DNA from: CAVWQV01 sp963757115 | GTDB taxonomy: Bacteria; Pseudomonadota; Alphaproteobacteria; Acetobacterales; Acetobacteraceae | NCBI GenBank assembly: GCA_963757115.1 | Contig: CAVWQV010000006.1 | Span: 1-64,000 of the forward strand | DNA: 64,000 nucleotides | Reading direction: 5' to 3' | Part shown: positions 10,633 through 20,202 of the stretch, piece by piece | How the letters are laid out: the number at the start of each line of letters is the position of its first letter | How positions within the stretch are numbered: the stretch's first letter is position 1 | The notes under the pieces: model-generated | Databases searched by the model: none | Seen by the model: the letters and a program-made list of their open reading frames with translations, nothing else | What the model was told of the DNA's origin: nothing | Program-made: the position numbers and the translations under genes

Positions 10633-11178
10633 GGCGCGTGACGCTGCAGCCTGCGCTGCTGCTGCTGCCGTCATGCTGGTGCTGGCGGCGCTGCAAGCGA
10701 GAGGACATGTACACCCAGCGCGAATCGCAGATCCTGGGACCGTAGCGGCTTCTTCGAGAACGGCAGCTCCATGCGGCACGCCGGTCGCGGGCACGGTGGC
10801 GCGCGACGCGCCGAACGGGCCGGTGCCGGCGCCGCCGTGATCGACGCCGCCCTACTCGAGCGCGGGCAGCGAGCGGTTCGACGATCTTCTGCACGCCTTG
10901 TCACGGCCGCGCCGGGAACGGCGAGGGCATGATCGTCCAGCGCGGCTTCCCGCATCCGCCCTCCTTCGTCGACGGCAAGCTGCGGACAGCGAAGGCCGCG
11001 GTGTTCTACGACGCCATCACGCAGCGGCTACGGCGCGATGTACAGCTTCGCCGACCGGGTGCCGCCGGCCGACCGCTGGGCGATCATCGCCTATATCCGC
11101 GCGCTGCAACTGAGCCAGAACGCCGATGCCGCCAACCTGCCCGCGGAGGATCGCGCGCGGCTGGAGGCCGGGCGATGA
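10629..11178 (+). pseudogene. actE: Alternative complex III monohaem cytochrome c subunit ActE, frameshifted
   Basis: Reads as a lipoprotein (hydrophobic leader ending LAA-C-KREDMYTQ, with the lipid-carrying Cys) followed by a cytochrome c domain with the haem site CTPCHGRAGNGEGMIVQRGF at about 10892-10950 and a C-terminal WAIIAYIRALQLSQNA. That layout is typical of ActE. Pieces sit in three frames. The ATG overlaps the actD stop and the TGA overlaps the actF start, so the ACIII genes are translationally coupled. About 180 residues when joined. Confidence 0.75.
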
Positions 11179-12207
11179 GACGGAGCGCGCTGCTTTCGCT
11201 CGCGGTCGGCGTGCTGGCCGTGGCCGGCTGGATGGTGCTGGCGCTCGCCGGCACGGAGGTGATGCCGTCCTATCTCGCCGCCTGGCTGTTCTGGCTGGCA
11301 GCTGCCGCTCGGCGCGCTGCCGCTGGTGATGGTGCTCGAGTGCATGGGCGGATCGGCATGGGCGGTGATGCCCACGCTGCGCCGCATTCTGCTGCTGCTG
11401 CCGGTCGGGTGCGGTGTTTGTGCTCCCGTGCTGATGCGGCTCGCGCCCCTGTATCACCGGCCGGATTTGCGCAACCGCGTTGCCGGCGGCTTGGATGGCA
11501 ACCGGCTTCTTCAGCTTCCGCGCGGTTGCCATTCTGGTTGTGCTCGGTCTGCTTGCCCTGCTGTTCAGCCGGGCGCCGAGGCGCGGACCGCGCCGAGAAT
11601 CGGCCGCCTCGGTCTGTTCCTCCATGTCTGCCTGATGAGCATGCGCGGCGGTAGACTGGGTGCTGTGCCTTGCAGCCGGGGCTCGGCTCCTCCTCATTTG
11701 GGCTGCTGCTGATCTCGTCGCAGGTCGGGGTGGCCGGCTGCCTGGCTGCGTTCGTGGTCGCCGTGGGGACCCGCGGCGTTCTGCTGCCGCCCGAATTGGG
11801 CCAGTTGCTGACGGCGCTGTTGGCCGGATGGGTCTTCCTGCACTTCACCCAGTTCCTTGTCGTTGGTCGGCCAACCTGCCGTCTGAAGTCGTGCTGGTAC
11901 CAGGAGCGCACCCCTGGGTTTGGCGGCGTCGCGGTTTGGTTCGCGTTCGTGGCTGCGGCCGCTGGTCTGGCCATGTTGTCCACCGGGCTGGCGCGCGATG
12001 CCTGCCGTGCTCGCGACTTTCGCGGCGACCTTGCTGCTGATGCATTTGACCGAAATGCTTTGGCTGGTAACCCCGGCTTTGCGAGGCCGCTTCACGCTGA
12101 CGCTTGCGGACGTGTTCGCATTGCTGGGCCTCGGCGGCCTTCTCGTCGGATCGCTGCTGGCGACGCTCCCTCGCCAGCCAGAGATGGCACGACATGCGAC
12201 CGCTTAG
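11175..12207 (+). pseudogene. actF: Alternative complex III membrane subunit ActF, frameshifted
   Basis: Last ACIII subunit, a multi-helix membrane protein without cofactors. Pieces are MRRSALLSLAVGVLAVAGW, LVMVLECMGGSAWAVMPTLR, LYHRPDLRNR, GLGSSSFGLLLISSQVGVA, FLHFTQFLVVWSANLP and the long end piece ATLLLMHLTEMLWLVTPALR up to the stop at 12207. Joined length is about 344 residues. Frame switches lie near 11300, 11420, 11650, 11870 and 12000. It shares the start-stop overlap ATGA with actE. Confidence 0.75.
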
Positions 12208-12424
12208 CGCTGGGGCGGCGAAGGCTGTCGGCTGGGCCGCGCGCCTCGCGCTGATCGTGGGCGGGCGTCACGGCGGCGGTCCGTCTCGGGACGCCACGGA
12301 TCGCCTCTCGCTGGCACGGATCCCTCCGAAGGGCACGTTGCCAGCGACCAGACCGGCCGCGGCAAGCCCAGGACGCCGCCAAGCCAGCAGGCGCGCGCGG
12401 TCGGGCACGAGACGGAGGACATGA
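12194..12424 (+). CDS. Hypothetical small ORF between ACIII and oxidase genes
   Basis: 76 codons from an ATG that overlaps the end of actF. The first 24 residues could form a membrane helix; the rest is Arg/Pro/Ala-rich and low in complexity. It may be the first part of a frameshifted small gene. I recognise no family. It overlaps the next gene by four bases, which fits the packing of this operon, but coding status is uncertain. Confidence 0.35.
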   Translation: MRPLSAGAAKAVGWAARLALIVGGRHGGGPSRDATDRLSLARIPPKGTLPATRPAAASPGRRQASRRARSGTRRRT

Positions 12425-12750
12425 GCGGCGCGACGATGGCTCGCCTGGTCATCGCTCTTGGGGTCGTTGTGGCGCTGCTCGCGTTCGGAATGGTCGGATT
12501 GCGGGTCCTGTTCAGCCGGTTGCAGGCCGGCGACCGGCCGCCGCTAACGGCGGAGCAGACCACGCGCATCACGCCGCCCCCACCGAACCTGCAAGCCGAC
12601 CCACCCATGGATCTCGCACGATTGCACGCAAGCGAGGATCAGCTGCTCGGCACCTACGCGTGGAGCGATGCCGCACACACGCGCGCGCGGATCCCGATCG
12701 CTCGCGCCATGTCGATGCTGATCGGCAAGCCTTTGGACAGCGCGCCGTGA
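12421..12750 (+). CDS. Small membrane-anchored protein of the ACIII/cox operon
   Basis: 109 residues: one N-terminal membrane helix (about 6-30) and a short periplasmic part with Pro-rich linker PPPPNLQADP, then LHASEDQLLGTYAW and RIPIARAMSMLIGKPL. Small proteins with this layout (a 'LQ..P..DL..LR..ED..L.TY.W' segment and an 'RIPI.RAM.L' end) commonly accompany ACIII and caa3 oxidase genes; their role is unknown and may be assembly. Its TGA overlaps the coxB GTG start. Confidence 0.75.
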   Translation: MSGATMARLVIALGVVVALLAFGMVGLRVLFSRLQAGDRPPLTAEQTTRITPPPPNLQADPPMDLARLHASEDQLLGTYAWSDAAHTRARIPIARAMSMLIGKPLDSAP

Positions 12751-13703
12751 AGCCGCAAGACTTTCCCCTCGCGCTTTGGCCGCCCTCCGCGTCCGCAAGC
12801 GCGGTCGAGACCGACCACCTGATCTGGGCTTTTACCGCGCTCACATTGCTGCTGGTGGTGCCGATCTTCTTGGGGATCACGTTTTTCGCGATCCGTTATC
12901 GAGATGGTCGGCAGGTGAACCGCCGGTATCGCGAGGACCGAGATCGGACCTTCGAACTCGGGTGGATGATCATCCCGTTCGTCCTGACATTGATTTTCTT
13001 TGCGTGGGGCGCGCAGATGTTCATCTTCCACAAGAACCCGCCCGGCAACGCGACACGGATCGAGGCCATCGGCCGCCAGTGGATGTGGAAATTCCAGCAC
13101 CCCGGCGGCCAAGCGGAAATCAACGACCTGCACGTGCCGACCGGCGAGCCGATTGTGATCAACATGATCAGCCAGGACGTCATCCACTCGCTGTACATCC
13201 CTCGCTGCGGATCCAGATGGAGACCTTGCCCGGGCGATACACCCAGCTCTGGTTCAAGGCGGACCGTCCGGGCACCTACCGGATTCTGTGCAGCGAGTTC
13301 TGCGGCACCGACCATTCCGCAATGGCCGGGCTGCTGACGGTGATGTCCCCATCAAACTACGCGAACTGGCTAGCCCAGGCGGGCACCAGCGAGAGCCTCG
13401 CCGCGCCAAGGCAAGAAGCTGTTCTCCTCCTATGGCTGCAGTGGTTGCCACGACCAGCGTGGCACGGTCCGCGCGCCCTCGCTGGTCGGACTGTTCGGCT
13501 CGCCGGTGCCGCTGGAAGGCGGCGGTACCATCACGGCGGACACGGCGTATCTCCGCGACAAGATCCTCAACCCTAACAACCACAAGATCGCCGGCTACAA
13601 GCAGGTCATGCCGGTGTTCAAGGGCGTCATCCCCGAGGACGATCTGGTCCGGCTCATCGCCTTTATCAAAAGCGGCGGCAATGCGACGGAGCAGGCGCGA
13701 TGA
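12747..13703 (+). CDS. coxB: Cytochrome c oxidase subunit II with fused cytochrome c (caa3 type), frameshifted
   Basis: Electron-entry subunit of the terminal oxidase. Two N-terminal transmembrane helices (about residues 25-50 and 72-92) precede the cupredoxin domain with RQWMWKFQHPGG and the binuclear CuA motif CSEFCGTDHSAM. A C-terminal cytochrome c domain follows with haem site CSGCH near 13433 and a Met ligand in the VMPVFKG region. Two one-base shifts, near 13203 and near 13405, split the frame. The fused haem domain identifies a caa3-type enzyme. GTG start overlaps the previous stop. Confidence 0.88.
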
Positions 13704-15355
13704 GTCCACTCGACACTGCCTTGCGGGACCCGCCGACGCCCCGCGCCACCATCGGGCGGCCGCCGGACTACCTGCACGAAGCGCATACTTTGCGGTCTTG
13801 GTTCTTCACCACGGACCACAAGCGGATCGCGCTACTTTACCTGTTCGCGATCACGGTCTTCTTCGTGGTGGGCGCGATCGCCGCCGGGCTGGTGCGCCTC
13901 GCTCTGGTGGTGCCGAACGGGCAGATTTTCACCAACGACACCTACAACAAGCTGTTCACCGTGCATGGCGTGGTGATGGTGTGGTTCTTCCTGATCCCGT
14001 CGATCCCCGCGACCTTCGGCAACTTCCTGATCCCGATCATGATCGGCGCCAAGGACCTCGCCTTTCCGCGGCTGAACCTGCTGAGCTGGTATGTGTTCGT
14101 GGGCGGCGCGCTGTTCACCGTAGCCGACCTGGTGATCGGCGGAGTGGACACAGGATGGACGTTCTACGCGCCGTTCAGCACGACGTTCTCGAACACCTAC
14201 GTCATCCCGGCCCTGATCGGCGTCATCATCGTCGGCTTCTCCTCGATCCTGACCGGGTTGAATTTCGTGGTGACGATCCACACGATGCGCGCGCCCGGCA
14301 TGACGTGGTTCCGCCTGCCGATCTTCGTCTGGACCCATTACGCGACGAGTCTGATCTTCCTGCTGGCAACACCGGTGATCACGATCGCGCTGATCCTGTT
14401 GGTGATGGAGCGGGCGTTCGGCATCGGCATCTTCGATCCGGCGCTCGGCGGTGACCCGGTGCTGTTCGAGCATCTGTTCTGGTTCTACTCCCACCCCGCC
14501 GTCTACATCATGGTGCTGCCAGGCATGGGTGTGATCAGCGAGATCGTGCCGGCATTCGCACAGAAGAAGATTTTCGGCTATCGCTTCATCGCCTACGCGA
14601 GCATTGCGCTGGCCAGCATCACGTTTTTCGTGTGGGGCCACCACATGTTCGTCAATGGGGAGAGCCCGACCGCCGCCCTGGTATTCTCCGTGCTCAGCTT
14701 CGCCGTGGCTGTGCCCTCGGCGGTGAAGGTCTACAATTGGACCGCGACGATCTACAAAGGCAGCATCCGCCTGCAGACGCCCATGCTCTACGCGATGGGC
14801 TACATAGGACTGTTCGTGTTGGGCGGGCTCACCGGGCTGTTCCTCGCGACGTTGTCGGTGAACGAGCACGTCCACGGCACCTATTTCGTGGTCGCCCACT
14901 TCCACTACATCATGGTAGGCGGCACAGTCCTCGCATTCCTCGGCGGGCTGCATTTCTGGTGGCCGAAGTTTACCGGACGAATGTATCCCGAAGCCTGGGG
15001 CCGCATCTCGGCGCTGTTCATTTTCATTGGCTTCAATGTAACCTTCTTCCCGCAATTCCTGCTCGGCTATCTCGGAATGCCACGGCGCTATCACGAGTAT
15101 CCGCCGGAGTTCCAGTTGCTCAACGTGCTGTCCTCGGCCGGGGCCACGATCCTGGCGGCGGGCTACATATTTCCGATGCTGTACCTGGTCTGGTCGCTTT
15201 GGTTTGGCCGAAAGGCGCCCGACAATCCGTGGGAAGCCAAAGGGCTGGAATGGACCACCACATCGCCGCCCCCCGCGCACAATTTCATCACCCCGCCGAC
15301 AGTGGATTTCGAGCCGTACGGCTACCCGATCGAGACGCCCGCAGATGTCCGCTAG
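13700..15355 (+). CDS. coxA: Cytochrome c oxidase subunit I, A2 type
   Basis: 551 residues with twelve or more membrane helices; the catalytic haem a/a3-CuB subunit reducing O2 to water and pumping protons. Visible ligands are the low-spin haem His in TVHGVVMVW, the CuB site FYSHPAVYIMVLPG (near residue 264) and GHHMFV, and the haem pair AHFHYIMVGG. The usual GHPEV glutamate is replaced: YSHPAV is the signature of A2-type oxidases such as the Thermus and Rhodothermus caa3 enzymes. The frame is intact. ATGA overlap with coxB; its stop overlaps coxC. Confidence 0.95.
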   Translation: MSPLDTALRDPPTPRATIGRPPDYLHEAHTLRSWFFTTDHKRIALLYLFAITVFFVVGAIAAGLVRLALVVPNGQIFTNDTYNKLFTVHGVVMVWFFLIPSIPATFGNFLIPIMIGAKDLAFPRLNLLSWYVFVGGALFTVADLVIGGVDTGWTFYAPFSTTFSNTYVIPALIGVIIVGFSSILTGLNFVVTIHTMRAPGMTWFRLPIFVWTHYATSLIFLLATPVITIALILLVMERAFGIGIFDPALGGDPVLFEHLFWFYSHPAVYIMVLPGMGVISEIVPAFAQKKIFGYRFIAYASIALASITFFVWGHHMFVNGESPTAALVFSVLSFAVAVPSAVKVYNWTATIYKGSIRLQTPMLYAMGYIGLFVLGGLTGLFLATLSVNEHVHGTYFVVAHFHYIMVGGTVLAFLGGLHFWWPKFTGRMYPEAWGRISALFIFIGFNVTFFPQFLLGYLGMPRRYHEYPPEFQLLNVLSSAGATILAAGYIFPMLYLVWSLWFGRKAPDNPWEAKGLEWTTTSPPPAHNFITPPTVDFEPYGYPIETPADVR

Positions 15356-16005
15356 TGCGATCGGGCTGCCCACCGGGATCGAGGTCGAGGAGCAGTTCGC
15401 TACCTCGGACCAACAGCGCCGCGCTGCCGAACTCGGGATGTGGGCTTGGTTGCTGACGGAGCTCTTGCTGTTCGGCGGCCTGTTCCTTGGCGCGCTGGTG
15501 CTGCACTACCTGCACCCAGCTGCCGTGCAGCAAGCGGCAAGGCACCTCAAGTTCTGGATCGGCGCAACCAACTCAGTCATCCTGATTTGCTCAAGCCTCA
15601 CGATGTCCGGAGCCATCGTGTTGTCCCGCCTGGGCGGGCAAACCTGGATGGTACGCTGCATGCTGGCGACAGCGGCCCTCGGCTCGCTCTTTCTCGCGCT
15701 GAAGGGCTACGAGTACTACCGGGACTATGCCGAGCACATGACGCCGTTCCTGAGCCGGCCTGTACGCCCTGGCCGGCGACGCGGCGTCCCAACTGTTCGT
15801 CAATCTGTACTTCCTCACGACAGCCCTGCACGGGCTGCATCTTACGACCGGTGTCGCTATCCTGCTGTGGCTGACCTGGCAGGCGAGCCAGCCGCGCTTC
15901 CTGGAACGGCACCAGAACCGTATCGAGGTCTACGGCCTTTACTGGCATTTCATCGACCTGATCTGGATCACCGCCTTCCCCGTCCTTTATGTCGTCGGCC
16001 GATGA
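15345..16005 (+). CDS. coxC: Cytochrome c oxidase subunit III, frameshifted
   Basis: Membrane subunit stabilising the oxidase. Recognised by MWAWLLTELLLFGGLFLGAL, TNSVILICSSLTMSGAIV and LKGYEYYRDYAEHMTPFL. After a one-base shift near 15755 it continues FVNLYFLTTALHGLHLTTGV and VYGLYWHFIDLIWITAFPVL, typical of COX3. Joined length is about 220 residues. Starts inside the end of coxA (ATG 15345) and its TGA overlaps the next ATG at 16002. Confidence 0.88.
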
Positions 16006-16307
16006 GCGGCCGAATGCCCGACACGGCGGAGAAGCAGGAGATCTGGTCGCACATGCGCGTGCCAGTCTTTGCGTTTGTCGCCCTGCTGGGTTTTCTCGCC
16101 GGCATCGTGCTGCTTGCTCAGCTCGTGCCGTCCCGCACGGCCTCGTTCATCGAGGCAGGACTCACGCTTTGCATGATCCTGACCGTCCTGCTCTTTTCCA
16201 TGGAGGTGCGACGGGAGACGCCGTTGCTGCGTTTCTACGCCAGCCTCGGTTTCTGCTGGCTGACCATTCTCCTGGCGATGACGATGGTCGACTACTGGAC
16301 CCGTTAG
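16002..16307 (+). CDS. Cytochrome c oxidase subunit IV
   Basis: 101 residues with three hydrophobic segments (about 20-40, 47-67 and 78-98), matching the small prokaryotic subunit IV of haem-copper oxidases. It closes the act-cox operon, overlaps coxC by four bases and is in the same frame as the first part of coxC. Sequence conservation in this family is low, so the call rests on size, topology and position. Confidence 0.75.
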   Translation: MSGRMPDTAEKQEIWSHMRVPVFAFVALLGFLAGIVLLAQLVPSRTASFIEAGLTLCMILTVLLFSMEVRRETPLLRFYASLGFCWLTILLAMTMVDYWTR

Positions 16308-16329
16308 GCCTCGAACAAGGAGGTGAGCC

Positions 16330-17322
16330 ATGACGCGCGTTGCAGTTATTACCGGGGCCGGGGCTGGCGTGGGCCGGGCAACCGTGACCGAGTTCGCGCG
16401 CAACGGGTGGGATGTTGCCCTGCTATCGCGCGACCCGGACCGGCTTGAGGCGGCGGCGGCCGAAATACGCCGTTTCGGCGTTCGCGCCCTGCCTATCCCG
16501 ACGGACGTTGCGGACGCCGAAGCAGTCGAATCCGCGGCCGACCGCGTCGAGCGGGAGTTGGGACCGATTGACATCTGGGTCAATGTCGCGATGGCGACCG
16601 TGTTCGCGCCCGTCCACAAGCTGACGGCGGAGGAGGTCCAGCGCGGCACCAACGTCACCTATCTCGGCCAGGTGCATGGCATGATGGCGGCGTTGAAGCG
16701 GATGCGGCCGCGCAACCGGGGTTCCATAGTAAATGTCGGCTCGGCCCTTGGATACCGGTCGGTGCCCTGCAGTCGATCTATTGCGGCGCCAAGTTCGCCA
16801 TCCGCGGCTTCACCGAACTCATTGCGCTCGGAGCTCATCCACGACGGTATCAAGGTCACGCTCACGATGGTGGATCTGCCGGCCGTCAATACGCCGCAAT
16901 TCGACTGGGCGCTAAACAAGATGGGACACAAGGCGATGCCAGTGCCGCCCATCTACCAGCCGGAGGTGCCGGCCAGGGCGATCTACTTCGGCGCAACGCA
17001 TCCGCGCCGTCAGATCTGGGTCGGTTTCCCCACGGTGAAGGCGATCCTTGCCAACCGTATCGCGCCAGGCCTGATCGACCGCTATCTCGCGAAAAGCGGA
17101 TATTCCGGACAGCTCGCGGCCGAAACCGAACCGGCGAACGCGCCGGCAAACCTGTTCGAGCCGGTCAAGGGCGCATACGGCGCACACGGGCGTTTCGACA
17201 GCAAGGCCCGCACCGGAAGCTGGGAGATGTTCACCAGCCGCCACCGGAACGCGATGTGGGCCACCATCGGCGTCATCGCCGTCGCTGGCATTCACCAGTT
17301 GGCCAAGCGCCTCCAGGTCTGA
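16330..17322 (+). CDS. Short-chain dehydrogenase/reductase with C-terminal extension, locally frameshifted
   Basis: A Rossmann-fold NAD(P)-dependent oxidoreductase of 330 residues, with TGAGAGVGRA at residues 8-17 for cofactor binding and a C-terminal extension ending in a membrane helix (about 310-325). The catalytic YxxxK is not in the annotated frame: between about 16766 and 16825 two opposite one-base shifts replace the segment, and the alternative frame there reads VPLQSIYCGAKFAIRGFTE, which carries the expected YCGAK. The start ATG has AAGGAGG upstream. Substrate unknown. It follows the oxidase operon by 22 bases. Confidence 0.85.
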   Translation: MTRVAVITGAGAGVGRATVTEFARNGWDVALLSRDPDRLEAAAAEIRRFGVRALPIPTDVADAEAVESAADRVERELGPIDIWVNVAMATVFAPVHKLTAEEVQRGTNVTYLGQVHGMMAALKRMRPRNRGSIVNVGSALGYRSVPCSRSIAAPSSPSAASPNSLRSELIHDGIKVTLTMVDLPAVNTPQFDWALNKMGHKAMPVPPIYQPEVPARAIYFGATHPRRQIWVGFPTVKAILANRIAPGLIDRYLAKSGYSGQLAAETEPANAPANLFEPVKGAYGAHGRFDSKARTGSWEMFTSRHRNAMWATIGVIAVAGIHQLAKRLQV

Positions 17323-17335
17323 AGCTGGCGCGGCG

Positions 17336-18223
17336 TCACCGCACCGTGCAGCGCCGCACGACGCCTCGAATGCCAGGGCGAAGGCGGAGGAGTGCTCCCG
17401 CCAGTGGCTCCCGCCGGAGCTGCTCGGCGTCAAGCTTGTCGCGTGCGCTCGTGACATATAGTTCGTCCAGGTTCTCGCCCGCGAAGGCGCACATGGTTGG
17501 CTGGCTGACCGGAAGCTCGATGTCGCGGTCGATCGAGCCGTCCGACCTGTAGCGCCGCAGCCGGCCTGCCCCATGCAGGGCGCACCAGTAGCCGCCCTCC
17601 GTATCCACCGCGGCGCCATCAGGAACGCCGTGCGTTTCGGGCAACGTTGCAAACGATCGGCTGGGGCCGATGCGGCCCTCCACCGGGTCGAAGCTGTGGG
17701 CGAAGATTTCGCGACGCTGGCTGTGCGATAAATAGAACACGCGCCCGTCGGGGCTCCATGCCATCCCGTTGTGCAACTCGGCTGCGTCCGGTTCCGGTCG
17801 AAGTCCTTCATCGAGTGTGAAGCTGTGCAGGAACGATCGTTGAGCTGGCTGTGCCCCCTTGTCCAAGGGATCGAACATTACGCCGATCCAGAAGCGACCG
17901 GTCGCATCGCAAGCACCTTCGTTGAAGCGCAGCAGTGCCGGGTCGAACGGGGGCGGCGCAAGCCGGGCCAGCCTGCCCGAAGCAAACTCGAGACGGAACA
18001 CGCCTTCCCGCAGCGCGACGACGGCGCCGCGCAGATCCGGGAGCAACGCGAAGCCGCCGATGTCGCTGGTCATCGGCCACGTGCGCTGGGCGTCAGAGCT
18101 CAGCTGATAGCGATACAGAGCAGGCCTTTTGACATCAATCCAGTAAAGCGCGCCCTCCTCGGCCGACCACGTCGGCGACTCCCCGATGATGTCTTTCGTT
18201 TCCAGAACGACTTCGAACGCCAT
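17336..18223 (-). CDS. SMP-30/gluconolactonase family protein
   Basis: A 295-residue six-bladed beta-propeller lactonase-type enzyme. It opens with GESPTWSAEEGALYWIDVKR and has RFNEGACDATGRFWIGVM, LHNGMAWSPDGRVFYLSHS and HGVPDGAAVDTEGGYWCAL, the metal-binding pattern of the SMP-30/CGR1 family (Glu in GESP, Asn in FNEG/NGMAW, Asp in PDG). It likely hydrolyses a sugar lactone such as gluconolactone, fitting the nearby oxidases. ATG at 18223 is chosen because AAGGAGG lies seven bases upstream; a TTG one codon earlier is less likely. Frame intact. Confidence 0.92.
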   Translation of the reverse strand: MAFEVVLETKDIIGESPTWSAEEGALYWIDVKRPALYRYQLSSDAQRTWPMTSDIGGFALLPDLRGAVVALREGVFRLEFASGRLARLAPPPFDPALLRFNEGACDATGRFWIGVMFDPLDKGAQPAQRSFLHSFTLDEGLRPEPDAAELHNGMAWSPDGRVFYLSHSQRREIFAHSFDPVEGRIGPSRSFATLPETHGVPDGAAVDTEGGYWCALHGAGRLRRYRSDGSIDRDIELPVSQPTMCAFAGENLDELYVTSARDKLDAEQLRREPLAGALLRLRPGIRGVVRRCTVR

Positions 18224-18406
18224 CAATCGCCTCCTTCGAACTCATCTCATCAACTGATCCTGGCGGCCGCAGTTTGCCTCCACCAGTGTGCGGTCAGAAA
18301 CGTGGAGGCATCGTCATCGTATTGTGAGGAAACGCAGGAAACCGCGGGACGTAACGATCGGTAGTTCGACGCCGACCCGTGGTCGTGTCCTCTGGGGATC
18401 CTGCCT

Positions 18407-20202
18407 ATGAGCATCAACGTGAGCGAGTTCGTTTGGCAACGGCTCGGTGAATGGGGCCTCAAGCGCGTGTACGGCTATCCCGGCGATGGCGTGGGAGGGC
18501 TGGATGTAGCGCTCGAGAAGGCCAAGGACAGCATGGAGTATGTGCAGGTGCGGCACGAGGAGATGGCCGCGTTCATGGCTTCGGCGCACGCCAAGTTCAC
18601 CGGGCAGGTCGGGCTTTGCTACGCGACATCCGGCCCGGGCGCCATCCACCTGCTGAACGGGCTCTACGACGCCAAGATGGACCATGTTCCGGTGGTCGCC
18701 ATCGTCGGCCAGCAGGCGCGCACGGCGATTGGCGCGCACTATCAGCAGGAGGTGGATCTCCAGTCGCTGTTCAAGGACGTGGCGGCCGACTTTGTCGCGA
18801 TGGCAAGCGTGCCGAGCCAGGTGCGCCATCTCATTGATCGGGCGGTGCGGATCGCCAGCACCAAACGAACCGTGACGTGCGTCATTTTGCCCAACGACCT
18901 GCAAGGCCTCGCTTACGAGGACCCGCCGCTGGCGCACGGGGCGACCCACACGGGCGTCGGATACGCGTTTCCGGCCAAGTTGCCTGAGGACGAGCACCTG
19001 CGGCAGGCCGCCGCCGTCCTGAATGCCGGCAAGAAGGTGGCCATGCTGGTCGGCGCGGGCGCGCTCCATGCCACGGACGAGGTCATCGCGGTGGCCGAAA
19101 AGCTGCAAGCCGGCGTGGCCAAGGCGTTGCTCGGCAAGGCCGTCGTGCCGGACGACCTGCCGTACGTTACTGGCGGCCTCGGGCTGCTCGGAACCAAGCC
19201 ATCCTGGGACTTGATGCAGGGCTGCGACACCTTCCTGATGGTCGGCTCGGCGTTCCCGTACAGCGAGTTCCTGCCTAAGCCCGGCAGCGCCCGCGGCGTG
19301 CAGATCGATATCGACGGCAGCCATGCTCAGCCTCCGCTACCCGATGGAGGTCAACCTGATCGGCGACAGCGCCGCCACCCTGCGCGCGCTGCTTGCCCAT
19401 GCTGGAGCAGAAAGCCGAGGACGGTTGGCGGCGCGGCATCGAGCGGGATGTAGCCAGTTGGTGGAAGACGCTGGAGGACCGCGCCATGCAGTCGGCCGAT
19501 CCGATCAACCCGCAGCGCGTGTTCTGGGAGTTGTCGCCGCGCCTTCCCGAGAACTGCATCATGACCGGCGACAGTCGGCTCGGTGGCCAACTGGTATGGT
19601 CGCGACATCAAGATGCGGCGCGGTATGAAGGGCTCGCTGTCCGGCAGCCTGGCCTCGCTCGGCGCTGCTACGCCTTACGCCATGGCTGCGAAGATGGCGT
19701 TCCCGGAACGCACGGTGATCGCGTTCATCGGCGACGGCGCCATGCAGATGAACGGCCTGAACGTGATGATCACCATCTCGAAATATTGGAAGGAGTGGTC
19801 GAACCCGCGTTTGATCGTGATGGTGCTGAACAACCAGGACCTCAATCAGGTCACTTGGGAGGAGCGGGTTCAGCTCGGGGCCGGCAAGACCGAAATCGAC
19901 GCAGGCGATCCCGGATTTCGCATATCACACCTATGCCGAGCTGCTTGGGCTGAAGGGCATTGTGGTCAAGGATCCCGAGAAGATCGGCGCCGCGTGGGAC
20001 GAAGCGCTGGCTGCGGATCGGCCGGTGATCCTCGAACATCTACACCGACCCGAACGTGCCGCCGCTGCCGCCGCACATCACGCTCAAGGACGCGAAGAAC
20101 TTCATGACCATGACGCTGAGCGAGCCCGAACTCGGCAGCGTGCTGAAGAACAGCGCCAAGGAGCTGCTGTCCGAGCGTGATTCCCGGCAAGGGTTGAACA
20201 CG
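18407..20202 (+). CDS. TPP-dependent enzyme, pyruvate oxidase/acetolactate synthase-like, frameshifted
   Basis: A cytoplasmic TPP enzyme of about 595 residues, closest to pyruvate oxidase (PoxB)-like proteins. The N-terminal pyrimidine-binding domain has GYPGDGVGGLDVAL and the catalytic Glu in VRHEEMAAFMAS. The TPP/Mg domain has IGDGAMQMNGLNV followed 26 residues on by LNNQDLNQVTWE. Frame shifts occur near 19315, 19395, 19580, 19905 and 20040, each followed by recognisable sequence. The end is unclear: the frame runs without a stop into the next gene, so I stop it just before that ATG. Could make acetate or acetyl-phosphate from pyruvate. Confidence 0.8.

Noticed and set aside
13832..15373. 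513-codon minus-strand ORF opposite coxA
   Set aside because: It is the antisense shadow of coxA; its composition (Glu/Arg/His-rich, low hydrophobicity) mirrors the real gene's codons.
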